NCBI RefSeq assembly: GCF_016595245.1
Contig: NZ_JAENHM010000003.1
Span: 4,997-68,996, forward strand
Origin: Azospirillum endophyticum
GTDB taxonomy: Bacteria; Pseudomonadota; Alphaproteobacteria; Azospirillales; Azospirillaceae
Direction: 5' to 3'
DNA length: 64,000 bases
Within the stretch, counting starts at the first letter, position 1. Each line of letters starts with the position of its first letter. Below the pieces are notes generated by a model that had not been told where the DNA came from, did not search any database, and worked only from the letters and a program-made list of their open reading frames with translations. Made by a program: the position numbers and the translations under genes. Positions 46,813-54,993 of this stretch are shown here, piece by piece.

Positions 46813-48249
46813 TCAAGCCGCTGCGATCATCCGCCCGTTGCCGGCCGGCGAGGTCCGGTCCAGGCCGCCCAGCCGGAATGTCTGGAAGCTGTTGAGATAC
46901 TGCCGGTCATCGCCGTTGTTCGCGCCCACGATCAGCACCACGTCGTCGGGATCGAGGATTTGCCGGTCGGACAGCTCACGAAGCAGGTCGGGTGCCGCGT
47001 CCAGTTCCCGCCAAGCCAGATCCGGAACATGCACGCCCCGGACCCCGGGAACGAGGTTCAGCGTGCGGGCGACGGCGACATCGGAGTGGACGGCGACGAC
47101 GGGCTGCTCGATCGAGGCCGCGGCGACCAGGCCGGCGGCATAGCCGCTGCGGGACAGCACGACGATCTTGTCGACGGGAAGCGTCCTGGTCAGTGCCCGT
47201 ACAGCCCGGCCGATTTCGTTTCCGGTTTCGGCGCCGGCTTTGGCCGTCAGCCGCTCGGACAGGATATGGCCGCGCGCGACTTCGGAGATGCTTTTCAGAC
47301 GCGACACGGCCTCCACCGGATAGCGCCCGATTGCCGTTTCGCCGGACAGCATCAGCAGGCTGGCGCCGTCGATCACGGCGTTGGTGATGTCTGCGATCTC
47401 CGCCTTGGTCGGATAGGGGTTGTCGATCATCGTGTGGAGCAGTTCCGTCGCGACGATCACCGGCTTTCCGAAAGAGCGGCCAACGGAAATGATCTTCTTC
47501 TGGAAGATGGAGACCTTGTCGACATCGGTTTCCACCGACAGGTCGCCCCGGTCGATCATGATGACGTCGGTGGCGCGGGCGACATCCTCGACATGATCGA
47601 GACCACCCTGGTTCTCCACCTTGGCGACGATCCGTGGCAGGAAGCCGCCGATCAACTCGCGGATCGCCTCGACATGCTCGGCGCTTTCGACGAAGCTGAT
47701 GCCGATATAGTCAACGCCATTCTCCTTGGCGAAGCCAACCATCCTGCGGTCGTTATCGGTCACCAGTTCCCGGCCCAACACCACATCGGGGACATTGATG
47801 CCCTTGCGGCTCCGCAGTTTCCCGTCACCCAGGGCGCGCACATGGATGTCGCGTCCCTGGACGCTGTCGACGGTGAAGGACAAGGTCCCGTCGTCCGCAT
47901 AAAGCCGGACACCGGAGCGGAGCTGCCGGTGCAGGCCGTCGAAATTCACCGGCACTTTTGCCCTGCCGTCATGGTCGGTGTCGGTGGTCAGGACCAGGAT
48001 GTCCCCTGCCTTGAAGCTCGGCTCGTGGGCGAGCTGGGTCGTTCGGATTTTCCGGCCAGGGATGTCGAGAAGGATCGGAACGTCAGGCAGAACCTCGCGG
48101 AGCAGCCGGATGGTGTCCCGATGCCATGCGAGATCGCCGTGCGATCCGTTCAAGCGTGCAACCGTCATCCCGGCGGCTTTCAGCGCCTCCAGCGTCTCGG
48201 CATTGGCGGAGACGGGACCTACAGTCGCAATGATGCCTATAGCGCTCAC
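46813..48249 (-). CDS. divergent pyruvate kinase family protein
   Basis: A 478-aa member of the pyruvate kinase family. Retained: Arg32 and N-x-S-H-G (34-38), the catalytic Lys210 with metal ligand Glu212 (A-K-V-E-N), R-G-D-L at 234-237 with ligand Asp236, and the signature T-K-A-E-I-A-D-I-T-N and M-L-S-G-E-T-A. Changed: the K+/substrate segment reads L-D-I-P-G-R-K-I-R where standard enzymes have L-D-T-K-G-P-E-I-R, so the Thr K+ ligand is Ile, and the Gly after R-G-D-L is Ser. GTG at 48249 is the start because GGAGG lies 5 nt upstream. In an operon with two exporters and a phosphoesterase it may act on a pyruvate or PEP analogue (inference). Confidence 0.87.
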   Translation of the reverse strand: MSAIGIIATVGPVSANAETLEALKAAGMTVARLNGSHGDLAWHRDTIRLLREVLPDVPILLDIPGRKIRTTQLAHEPSFKAGDILVLTTDTDHDGRAKVPVNFDGLHRQLRSGVRLYADDGTLSFTVDSVQGRDIHVRALGDGKLRSRKGINVPDVVLGRELVTDNDRRMVGFAKENGVDYIGISFVESAEHVEAIRELIGGFLPRIVAKVENQGGLDHVEDVARATDVIMIDRGDLSVETDVDKVSIFQKKIISVGRSFGKPVIVATELLHTMIDNPYPTKAEIADITNAVIDGASLLMLSGETAIGRYPVEAVSRLKSISEVARGHILSERLTAKAGAETGNEIGRAVRALTRTLPVDKIVVLSRSGYAAGLVAAASIEQPVVAVHSDVAVARTLNLVPGVRGVHVPDLAWRELDAAPDLLRELSDRQILDPDDVVLIVGANNGDDRQYLNSFQTFRLGGLDRTSPAGNGRMIAAA

Positions 48250-48254
48250 GAACG

Positions 48255-48259
48255 CCTCC
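48255..48259 (-). promoter_or_regulatory. ribosome-binding site deciding the GTG start of the pyruvate-kinase-like gene
   Basis: GGAGG on the minus strand, 5 nt before the GTG at 48249. It rules against the TTG at 48261, which would place the site inside the coding sequence. Confidence 0.75.
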
Positions 48260-48280
48260 AAATTTTACGGATTTATGAAT

Positions 48281-48309
48281 GTTTTATGACCTCAGGGTTG
48301 TATTGTCAA
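48281..48309 (-). promoter_or_regulatory. sigma70-type promoter of the pyruvate kinase/TauE/AEC operon
   Basis: On the minus strand, TTGACA (48304-48309) and TAAAAC (48281-48286) are separated by exactly 17 nt. The -35 is perfect and the -10 matches at 4 of 6 positions. A start near 48274 would give a leader of about 25 nt with the GGAGG site correctly placed. Confidence 0.7.
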
Positions 48310-48670
48310 CTAGTTTAATAGACATATAATGGTATGTTTAACATGATTAAAATGTTTAAATATCCCGTAAGCGAATGGGTCAGGCGAAGCCTTGCCTCAT
48401 GGCAGGAAAGGCGGACGAGCGGTCACAGGCCGCCTCTATGCCTTCAGGGAAGCCCTGCCAGAGATTGATCGCACCACTTTCGGCAGCCAGCCGCGACATT
48501 GGTACGAACACCGAGGCGCGCGTGCCGGTGGACCTCATAATGCACAATTTTTATTTGCTATTTATCGATATAAAACAGACAATTCCACAATTGATCTCAT
48601 TTTCCTATTGTGTAAGTATTCTTTAGCAGAATTTCACGAATGAAACTGCACAGCCTTCGGATTTCCATCG

Positions 48671-49924
48671 ATGACCGATCACACGTCGAACCGCGGCCGT
48701 TGGAGCGGACTGTCCACGCGCGCCATCCATCTCGGCTACGACCCGGCGAGCGAACAGGGTGCCCTGACCCCGCCGGTCTTCATGACCTCCACCTACGCCT
48801 TCGAAACGGCGGAGGACGGGGCGGCGCTGTTCCGCGGCGAAAAGGAAGGCTACATCTATGGCCGGACGAAGAACCCGACACAGTCGGTGCTGGAGGCCCG
48901 CATCGCCGACCTTGAGGGAGCGGAGGCCGGGCTGGCGGTCGCATCCGGCATGGCGGCGATCTCCGCCACCTTATGGACGCTGTTGTCGGCGGGCGATCTG
49001 GTGGTCATCGACCACACGCTTTACGGCAACAGCTATGCACTGTTCACCCGCGGGCTGACCCGCTTCGGCATCCGGGTCGAGGTGGCGGACTTCACCGACC
49101 CCGACGACCTCGCCCGCGCCCTGGCGCTCCGCCCGGCGCTGGTCCATTTCGAAACGCCGGCCAACCCGAACCTGCGGGTGATCGACATCGCGGCGGTGAG
49201 CGCTCAGGCTCACGCGGCCGGTGCCCTGGTGATGGTCGACAACACCTTCGCCACCCCGGTGCTGCAACGGCCGATCGAACATGGCGCCGATCTGGTGGTT
49301 CATTCCGCAACCAAGTTCCTCGGCGGACACGGCGACCTGATCGCCGGCGTGGTGGTGGGAGCGAAGGCGATCATCGACCGCATCCGCGGCCATGGTCTGC
49401 GCTACCTGACCGGCGCCACCATCGCGCCGCTGACCGCCTTCCTGCTGCTGCGGGGCCTGAAGACGCTGGAACTGCGGGTTGAGCGCCACAGCGCCTCGGC
49501 CGCCGCCATCGCGGCGCTGCTGGCGGACCATCCCGCAGTGCGCCGCGTCGATTACCCCGGCCTGCCCGGCTCCCCCGGCCACGACATCGCCCGCCGCCAG
49601 ATGAGCGGCTTCGGCGGGCTGGTCTCCTGCGAACTCGACGGCGGCCTGGAGGCCGGCATCCGCTTCATGAACCGGCTGGTGCTGGCCACCCGCGCGGTCA
49701 GCCTGGGCGACGCGGAAACACTGGTCCAACACCCGGCCAGCATGACCCACGCCACCTACAGCGCGGAGGAGCGCGCCCGCCACGGCATCGGCGACGGGCT
49801 GATCCGCCTGTCCATCGGGCTGGAGAACCTGCCCGACATCCGCGAGGACATCCTCCAGGCGCTCGACGCCGTCACCCAGACGCGCGGCGCCGTCAAATCC
49901 CCCCTGCAAGAGGTGCGTCCATGA
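48671..49924 (+). CDS. PLP-dependent gamma-lyase (methionine gamma-lyase / Cys-Met metabolism family)
   Basis: A 417-aa enzyme of the Cys/Met metabolism PLP family. Seen: Y63-G-R65 of the phosphate-binding loop (Y-I-Y-G-R-T-K-N-P-T), Asp190 in M-V-D-N-T-F-A-T-P and the PLP lysine Lys215 in H-S-A-T-K. With MetQ, MetN and MetI genes downstream, methionine gamma-lyase is the best reading: methionine to methanethiol, 2-oxobutyrate and ammonia. The Cys that marks well-studied MGLs (Cys116 in Pseudomonas putida) is Asn120 here (L-Y-G-N-S-Y), so a cystathionine or homocysteine lyase, or O-acetylhomoserine sulfhydrylase, cannot be excluded. It overlaps the OsmC gene (ATGA). Confidence 0.87.
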   Translation: MTDHTSNRGRWSGLSTRAIHLGYDPASEQGALTPPVFMTSTYAFETAEDGAALFRGEKEGYIYGRTKNPTQSVLEARIADLEGAEAGLAVASGMAAISATLWTLLSAGDLVVIDHTLYGNSYALFTRGLTRFGIRVEVADFTDPDDLARALALRPALVHFETPANPNLRVIDIAAVSAQAHAAGALVMVDNTFATPVLQRPIEHGADLVVHSATKFLGGHGDLIAGVVVGAKAIIDRIRGHGLRYLTGATIAPLTAFLLLRGLKTLELRVERHSASAAAIAALLADHPAVRRVDYPGLPGSPGHDIARRQMSGFGGLVSCELDGGLEAGIRFMNRLVLATRAVSLGDAETLVQHPASMTHATYSAEERARHGIGDGLIRLSIGLENLPDIREDILQALDAVTQTRGAVKSPLQEVRP

Positions 49925-50469
49925 GCACGCTCAACGAGTATCTGGTCCAGAAGCGCATCGCCCATCTGGCGATCAAGGAACGGATCGCGCAGCCCGGCTT
50001 CGAGCCGCCGACCCTGTCGGCCCACGTCAGCGCCGAGGGGCGCAGCGGCATCCGCCGCATCCGCATCCGCGACCATCAGGTGGTCAGCGACGCCCCGCCC
50101 AATTTCGCCGGCTACGATCTGGGACCGACCTCGCCGGAACTCCAGCTCGGCGTGCTGGGCAGCTGCGTCACCCACATCACCCTGATCCAGGCCGCAGAGC
50201 TGGGCGTGTCACTGGACAGCCTGGAGGTCGAGGTGGAGGGCGTGTTCGATCCGCGCGGCGGCAAGCCGGGCTTCGAACATATCCCGGTCTATCCGCAGAA
50301 CCTGCGCTACACCATCCACATCGTCTCCCCCGCCAACGCGGAGGCCATTGCGGAGCTTCACGCGACCGTCGAACGGACCTGCCCGATCCTGAACCTGCTG
50401 CGCCGCCCGCAGGAGGTCGTCTCCACCATCTCCCACCGGCAGCCGGAAATCGCGGCAGCCGACGTCTGA
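49921..50469 (+). CDS. OsmC family protein
   Basis: A 182-aa protein of the OsmC/Ohr fold with the two family cysteines, Cys82 in L-G-S-C-V-T-H and Cys154 in E-R-T-C-P-I-L-N. The N-terminal E-Y-L-V-Q-K extension differs from stress-inducible Ohr proteins. OsmC proteins reduce organic hydroperoxides by a Cys thiol pair. The start overlaps the gamma-lyase stop by 4 nt, so the two enzymes are coupled. It may deal with reactive or thiol-derived by-products such as methanethiol oxidation products, or act as a thiol-dependent enzyme of unknown substrate (inference). Confidence 0.9.
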   Translation: MSTLNEYLVQKRIAHLAIKERIAQPGFEPPTLSAHVSAEGRSGIRRIRIRDHQVVSDAPPNFAGYDLGPTSPELQLGVLGSCVTHITLIQAAELGVSLDSLEVEVEGVFDPRGGKPGFEHIPVYPQNLRYTIHIVSPANAEAIAELHATVERTCPILNLLRRPQEVVSTISHRQPEIAAADV

Positions 50470-50490
50470 TACATTGAAGACTCCGGAGCA

Positions 50491-51327
50491 ATGTCCGCCA
50501 TGACGGGTCGTTTTTTCGGGCGCATCGCGCGCGCCCTGTCCATCGGTGCCGCACTCGGTGCCGTTTTCGCCGCCACCACGGTTTGGGCTGCCGATCCCAT
50601 CCATCTGAAGGTCGGCATCCGCGGCGGCATCAGCGAACCGATCTGGGAGATCGTCGCCAAGGTGGCCAAGCCGCGCGGGCTTGAGATCGAGCCGGTGGTG
50701 ATGGCCGGCTCCCTCAGCCCCAACGAGGCGCTGAACACCGGCGACCTCCAGGCCAACGCCTTCCAGCATATCCCCTTCCTGCGCGACCAGATCGCCCAAC
50801 GCGGCTACAAGCTGGCCGTGGTCGGCAACACCTACCTGTCGCCCATCGCGTTCTATTCCAAGACATACAAGTCGCTGAAGGATCTGCCGAACGGCGCCAG
50901 GGTCGGTGTCCCCGACGATCCCAGCAACGAGAGCCGCGCGCTGATCGTGCTGCGCGACGAAGGGCTGCTGAGCCTGCGCGACGGCTTCGACGCCTTCAAC
51001 CAGACTGCCACCCTGGCCGACATCAAGGAGAACCCGCGCAAGCTGCAGATCGTCGAGGTGAAGTCGGTGGTTCTGGCCCGCTCCTACCAGGATCTGAACG
51101 CCGCGGCGATCATCTCCAGCTTCGGATCGCAGGTCGGGCTGAACGCCGCGCGCGACGGCATCGCCCAGGAGAAGCGCGACAACAATCCCAACGTCAACAT
51201 CATCGTCGTGCGTGAGCAGGACAAGGACGCGCCGTGGGTCAAGCCGCTGGTGGAATCCTTCCAGTCGCCGGAGGTCCGCGCCCACATCGAGAAGGAACTG
51301 GCGGGCATCCTGATCCCCGCCTTCTGA
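50491..51327 (+). CDS. metQ: MetQ-type methionine ABC substrate-binding protein
   Basis: A 278-aa NlpA/MetQ-family binding protein. The mature part has G-S-L-S-P-N-E-A-L, Q-A-N-A-F-Q-H-I-P-F-L and G-V-P-D-D-P-S-N-E-S-R-A-L, all typical of MetQ. The signal peptide ends W-A-A-D-P and has no lipobox Cys, so it looks like a soluble periplasmic protein rather than the lipoprotein form common for MetQ. ATGs at 50491 and 50500 are both possible; GGAG lies 2 nt before the first and 11 nt before the second. First of the MetQ-MetN-MetI set. Confidence 0.9.
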   Translation: MSAMTGRFFGRIARALSIGAALGAVFAATTVWAADPIHLKVGIRGGISEPIWEIVAKVAKPRGLEIEPVVMAGSLSPNEALNTGDLQANAFQHIPFLRDQIAQRGYKLAVVGNTYLSPIAFYSKTYKSLKDLPNGARVGVPDDPSNESRALIVLRDEGLLSLRDGFDAFNQTATLADIKENPRKLQIVEVKSVVLARSYQDLNAAAIISSFGSQVGLNAARDGIAQEKRDNNPNVNIIVVREQDKDAPWVKPLVESFQSPEVRAHIEKELAGILIPAF

Positions 51328-51378
51328 ACGGCCGCATCGCCATGACCCGCCCAACCCGGCAGAAAAGGTAAACCAGCG

Positions 51379-52497
51379 ATGCTGTGGAAACGCGCGACCG
51401 CGCATATGGCCGGGCACGTGGCGGCGGCCGATCCGGCCCCCACCGCCCTACCCGACCCGTCCTCGCCGCACATCCTGTTCGACGGCGTGCGCAAGACCTA
51501 TCCCGGCGGGGTGGAGGCGCTGCAGGCGGTGTCCTTCGCCATCCCGCGCGGCAGCGTCTTCGGCATCATCGGCCGGTCCGGCGCCGGCAAATCGACCCTG
51601 CTGCGGGCGATCAACATGCTGGAGCGGCCCAGCGGCGGCCGCGTGCTGGTCGACGGCATCGACGTCGGCGGGCTGGGCGAGGAGGATCTCGTCCGCCTGC
51701 GCCGCCGCATCGGCATGATCTTCCAGCATTTCAACCTGCTGTCGGCCAAGACGGTGCGGGAGAATGTCGGGCTACCGCTGAAGGTGGCCGGGGTCGGCGC
51801 CGCCGAGGTCCGCCGGCGGGTGGACGAGCTGCTGGATCTGGTCGGGCTGGCCGACAAGGCCGATGTCTATCCGTCCAAGCTGTCCGGCGGACAGAAGCAG
51901 CGCGTCGGCATCGCCCGCGCGCTGGTCCACCGGCCGGAGATCCTGCTGTGCGACGAGGCGACCTCGGCCCTCGACCCCGAGACCACCCACGCCATCCTCG
52001 GCCTGCTGCGCGACATCAACGCCACGCTGGGGCTGACCATCGTGCTGATCACCCACGACATGGCGGTGATCCGGGCCATCTGCGACGAGGTGATGGTGCT
52101 GGACCGCGGCCACCGGGTGGAGCATGGACCGGTCTGGTTGGTGTTCGGCACCCCGCAGGGCGACGCCACCCGCGCCCTGCTGCGCCCGCTCCGGCACGGG
52201 CTGCCCGACGACATCGCCCGCCGGCTGCAAGCCGATCCGCCCGCGCAGGGCGGCGGGCAGGCGGTGCTGTCGCTGCGCTTCACCGGCGAAAGCCACCCCG
52301 ACGGCATCTCGCTCGCCAGCCTGCTGGCGCTCGCCCCGGATGCCAGGCTGCTGCATGGCGGCATCGACCGCATCCAGGGCCATGCCCAGGGCGACCTCGT
52401 GATCGCCGTTCCCGTCGCGGCGATGCGCTCGGCCGCCGGCTCCCGCTTCTCCCCCGACAGCTGGAAGGTTCTCGGCTATGTCGCCGACGATGTTTGA
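51379..52497 (+). CDS. metN: MetN-type methionine ABC transporter ATPase
   Basis: A 372-aa ATPase. Seen: Walker A G-R-S-G-A-G-K-S at 65-72, Q-loop in I-F-Q-H-F-N-L-L, signature L-S-G-G-Q-K-Q-R, Walker B L-L-C-D-E-A-T-S-A-L-D, and L-I-T-H-D-M. The C-terminal about 90 residues (from Q-A-V-L-S-L-R-F) match the NIL regulatory domain that lets MetN bind methionine for transinhibition. The roughly 30-residue Ala/Pro-rich N-terminal extension is longer than usual. It overlaps the MetI gene by 20 nt. Confidence 0.93.
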   Translation: MLWKRATAHMAGHVAAADPAPTALPDPSSPHILFDGVRKTYPGGVEALQAVSFAIPRGSVFGIIGRSGAGKSTLLRAINMLERPSGGRVLVDGIDVGGLGEEDLVRLRRRIGMIFQHFNLLSAKTVRENVGLPLKVAGVGAAEVRRRVDELLDLVGLADKADVYPSKLSGGQKQRVGIARALVHRPEILLCDEATSALDPETTHAILGLLRDINATLGLTIVLITHDMAVIRAICDEVMVLDRGHRVEHGPVWLVFGTPQGDATRALLRPLRHGLPDDIARRLQADPPAQGGGQAVLSLRFTGESHPDGISLASLLALAPDARLLHGGIDRIQGHAQGDLVIAVPVAAMRSAAGSRFSPDSWKVLGYVADDV

Positions 52498-53134
52498 CCG
52501 CTATCTGCGCGCCTTCGGCGAAACGCTGACGATGGTCGGAGTGTCCGTCACTATCGCCATCGCCAGCGGCCTGACCCTGGCCCTGCTGCTGGTTGCTACC
52601 GCCCCCGGCGGCCTCTATCCGCGGCAGCGCTTCAACAAAGGGCTGTCGGTGGTGGTGAACGTCTTCCGGGCGATCCCCTTCATCATCCTGCTGGTGGCGC
52701 TGCTGCCCGTCACCCGGCTGATCGTCGGCACGACGCTGGGCATTTGGGCGGCGGTCGTTCCGCTCAGCATCCACCTGATCGCCTTCTACACCCGCGTCGC
52801 CCAGGTCAGCCTGAACGAGATCGACCATGGACTGATCGAGGCGGCCCGCGCCATGGGTTTCCACCGTTGGCACATCGTCCGTCACGTCATCCTGCCCGAG
52901 GCGCTGCCGGGCCTGATCGGCGGCATGACGGTCTGCGTGATCGCCATGATCAACGCCTCGGCGATGGCGGGGGCAGTCGGGGCCGGCGGCCTGGGCGACC
53001 TCGCCATCCGCTACGGCTATGAACGCTACGAAACCCAGGTGCTGTTCGAGATCATCGTGATCCTGATCGTGCTGGTGACCTCGGTGCAGTTCGGCGGCGA
53101 GTGGCTGTCGCGACGGGTCGATCATCGCCGCTAA
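52478..53134 (+). CDS. metI: MetI-type methionine ABC transporter permease
   Basis: A 218-aa inner-membrane permease with about five spans. Seen: R-A-I-P-F-I-I-L-L near the first third, E-A-A-R-A-M-G-F-H-R-W (EAA loop), I-L-P-E-A-L-P-G-L-I and G-A-V-G-A-G-G-L-G-D-L-A, the latter highly characteristic of MetI. The ATG at 52478 has GGAAGG 9 nt upstream and overlaps the metN stop; an ATG at 52490 is possible. It completes the methionine importer whose cargo the upstream gamma-lyase can cleave. Confidence 0.93.
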   Translation: MSPTMFDRYLRAFGETLTMVGVSVTIAIASGLTLALLLVATAPGGLYPRQRFNKGLSVVVNVFRAIPFIILLVALLPVTRLIVGTTLGIWAAVVPLSIHLIAFYTRVAQVSLNEIDHGLIEAARAMGFHRWHIVRHVILPEALPGLIGGMTVCVIAMINASAMAGAVGAGGLGDLAIRYGYERYETQVLFEIIVILIVLVTSVQFGGEWLSRRVDHRR

Positions 53135-53185
53135 GGCCATAACCAGTGAAGTGATTGCCGGAGCGGCGCCGGCCACCGCCGAACC

Positions 53186-53905
53186 CTACCCCTCCCAGCG
53201 GTGGGAAAGAATGAAGCTGTAGCGCTCGGGCCGGATGTGGAACACCGAACGGTCGGCGCAGCCGCCGCCGACGAAGACGGAACGGCGGTCCATCACCAGC
53301 ACCGGCGCGCCCACCGGAAGGCCGAGCGTCGCCGCCACCTCCGCCTCGGCTGCTGCCGCCTTTACCTCGATGTCGGCGCCGCCGACCGGCTTGCCGACGA
53401 TGTCCTGCAGGATGCCGTAGATCGGCCTGTGCCCGGCCGCCTGCCAGTCGACCGGCCCCAGGGCCGGCGGTAGCAGGCTGCGGCCCAGGGCCACCGGCTC
53501 GCCGTCCACCAGATGCAGACGGCACACCTCCAGGCAGTGGGAACCGAAATCCTCCCGCAGTTCCGGCGGCGTCGCGACGATCCGCGCCGACAAGGGCCGC
53601 ATCGTGGCGTCCAGCCCCTGAAGCCGCAGGGATTCGTGGAAACTGCGCAGGCGGTCGAGCGGATGCTGGACGCGCTTGCCCGCGGTGAAGGTGCCCTTGC
53701 CTTTGCGGCGTTCGATCAGCCCGTCCGCCTCCAGCCGGTCGAGCGCCAGCCGGACGGTGACCCGGCTGACGCCGAAGCGGGTCCCGATCTCGCTTTCCGT
53801 CGGCAGCCGCCCCGACGGCTCGAACAGCCGGGCGGCGATCTCGTCGCGCAGCCGGTCGGCGATCTGCCGGTACAGCGCCGTCGCGTTGTCTCGCACCACG
53901 GGCAC
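53186..53905 (-). CDS. GntR family regulator, HutC (UTRA domain) subfamily
   Basis: A 239-aa regulator. The winged helix-turn-helix occupies about residues 7-75 with L-P-T-E-S-E-I-G-T-R-F-G-V-S-R-V-T-V-R-L-A and R-K-G-K-G-T-F-T; the UTRA ligand-binding domain follows from about residue 90 to the end (E-R-Y-S-F-I). GTG at 53905 is the preferred start: it has GGAGG 9 nt upstream and gives the usual length, while the ATG at 53965 adds an Arg/Asp-rich tail. It is divergent from the TauB-SBP-SsuC-PHP operon and convergent with metI, so it likely controls the former. Confidence 0.88.
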   Translation of the reverse strand: MPVVRDNATALYRQIADRLRDEIAARLFEPSGRLPTESEIGTRFGVSRVTVRLALDRLEADGLIERRKGKGTFTAGKRVQHPLDRLRSFHESLRLQGLDATMRPLSARIVATPPELREDFGSHCLEVCRLHLVDGEPVALGRSLLPPALGPVDWQAAGHRPIYGILQDIVGKPVGGADIEVKAAAAEAEVAATLGLPVGAPVLVMDRRSVFVGGGCADRSVFHIRPERYSFILSHRWEG

Positions 53906-54109
53906 CCTGGCGTCCCTCCCTGATCGATCGACCCGGTCAGCGGACCGAGGTCGCCTTGATGCCACCGGCGACCGGATGGCTCAAGCCTCGACACCGTCGC
54001 GATGCCGGCTGCGTGAATCCGATTCAATTCCCTAGTTGTCATGTATTTTATAATATGTATTATATTGTATTATCGAATTGAGTCGGTTGATCGGAGAGAT
54101 AAAACGGAT
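53906..54109. promoter_or_regulatory. 204-nt divergent regulatory region, gntR / tauB-like operon
   Basis: An AT-rich block contains the palindrome tataata-tg-tattata (54049-54064) and flanking imperfect arms ccgattcaatt (54019-54029) and aattgagtcgg (54076-54086; 10 of 11 bases complementary). HutC-type regulators bind short AT-rich palindromes near their own gene, so these are candidate operators (inference). Confidence 0.5.
53915..53919 (-). promoter_or_regulatory. ribosome-binding site selecting the GTG start of the GntR gene
   Basis: GGAGG on the minus strand, 9 nt before GTG 53905. It supports the shorter reading frame. Confidence 0.6.
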
Positions 54110-54943
54110 ATGGACTGTGAAATCTTGACATCTCCGTCCGACAGCCGCATCGGTGCGTTGTCCGGCGATCGCTCCGGCGGTGCCGCCTTCCAGGTCGACG
54201 GCGTCGATTTCTCCTATGACGGCACGCACCCGGTGTTCCGCTCGCTGGCATTGACCGCCCGGCCGGGAGAGTTCGTGGCGCTGCTCGGCCCGTCCGGCTG
54301 CGGCAAGACCACGCTGCTGAACCTGCTGTCCGGTTTCCTGCCGCCCAGCTCCGGCCGCATCACCATTGACGGGGAGACGGTAACGCCGGAAATGCCGGCG
54401 CTCGGCTATGTCTTCCAGTCGCCGCAGCTGTTTCCTTGGCTCGACGTGCTCGACAATGTGCGCTTCGGCCTGCGGATGACGGGCCGGCTGCGGGATGCGG
54501 AGCAGCGGGACAAGGCGATGGCGGCGCTGGCGCTGGTCGGGCTGGAGGCCGCGGCTGGCAAATTCCCCCACCAGCTGTCGGGCGGCATGCAGCAGCGGGT
54601 GGCGCTGGCCCGCGTCTTGGTGCTGGAGCCACGCCTGCTCCTGATGGACGAACCCTTCGCCGCGCTGGACGCCATCACCCGCGCCACCTTGAACGAGGAA
54701 CTGCTTCGGCTGTGCGGCCGGCTCGGCCAGACGGTCCTGTTCATCACCCACGACGTGGAGGAGGCGGTGTTCCTGGCCGACCGCGTCGTGCTGCTCGACA
54801 TCGCGCCGGCCGGCATCCACAGCGAACTGGCCATCGACCTGCCCCGCCCGCGCCGCCTGCGCGAGACGCGGCGGCTGGAGCGCTTCACCACCCTGACCGA
54901 CACATTGCTGGAGCGGATTTCCGCCATCGTCGCCGCGGCGTGA
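54110..54943 (+). CDS. TauB/SsuB-type ABC transporter ATPase
   Basis: A 277-aa ATPase. Seen: Walker A G-P-S-G-C-G-K-T at 60-67, Q-loop V-F-Q-S-P-Q-L-F-P-W typical of the taurine/nitrate/sulfonate group, signature L-S-G-G-M-Q-Q-R, Walker B L-L-M-D-E-P-F-A-A-L-D, and T-H-D-V-E-E-A. The start at 54110 is the first ATG giving a normal product; an earlier ATG at 54041 would fall in the AT-rich operator region. First gene of a four-gene operon under the divergent GntR regulator. Confidence 0.92.
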   Translation: MDCEILTSPSDSRIGALSGDRSGGAAFQVDGVDFSYDGTHPVFRSLALTARPGEFVALLGPSGCGKTTLLNLLSGFLPPSSGRITIDGETVTPEMPALGYVFQSPQLFPWLDVLDNVRFGLRMTGRLRDAEQRDKAMAALALVGLEAAAGKFPHQLSGGMQQRVALARVLVLEPRLLLMDEPFAALDAITRATLNEELLRLCGRLGQTVLFITHDVEEAVFLADRVVLLDIAPAGIHSELAIDLPRPRRLRETRRLERFTTLTDTLLERISAIVAAA

Positions 54944-54993
54944 GCGGTTCTGCGGAAGAGTCCGACCAGCCCCCGACCGAAAGGATTTCGCGC

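Larger units (their letters stand above)
48250..48670. other. 421-nt divergent intergenic region
   Basis: The left half (48250-48365) is AT-rich and contains the minus-strand promoter above, a direct repeat atgtttaa (48334-48341, 48352-48359) and a dyad tttaa-catga-ttaaa (48337-48351). The middle (about 48370-48540) is GC-rich and can be read as two overlapping 83-codon frames without recognisable domains. The right part (48540-48640) is again AT-rich and probably holds the gamma-lyase promoter; TTGATC at 48591-48596 is a possible -35 without a good -10. No SAM riboswitch was recognised. Confidence 0.55.

Noticed and set aside
48375-48643. Two overlapping 83-codon frames in the intergenic region
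   Set aside because: No domain, no ribosome site and the two frames overlap; probably chance reading frames or an unrecognisable remnant.
48250-48670. Possible SAM-type riboswitch upstream of the gamma-lyase gene
   Set aside because: No arrangement of conserved loops and pseudoknot segments of SAM-I or SAM-II could be recognised by eye; only AT-rich repeats were seen.
53157-53173. Hairpin gccgg-agcggcg-ccggc between metI and gntR
   Set aside because: Five-bp stem without a T-run; weak support for a terminator.
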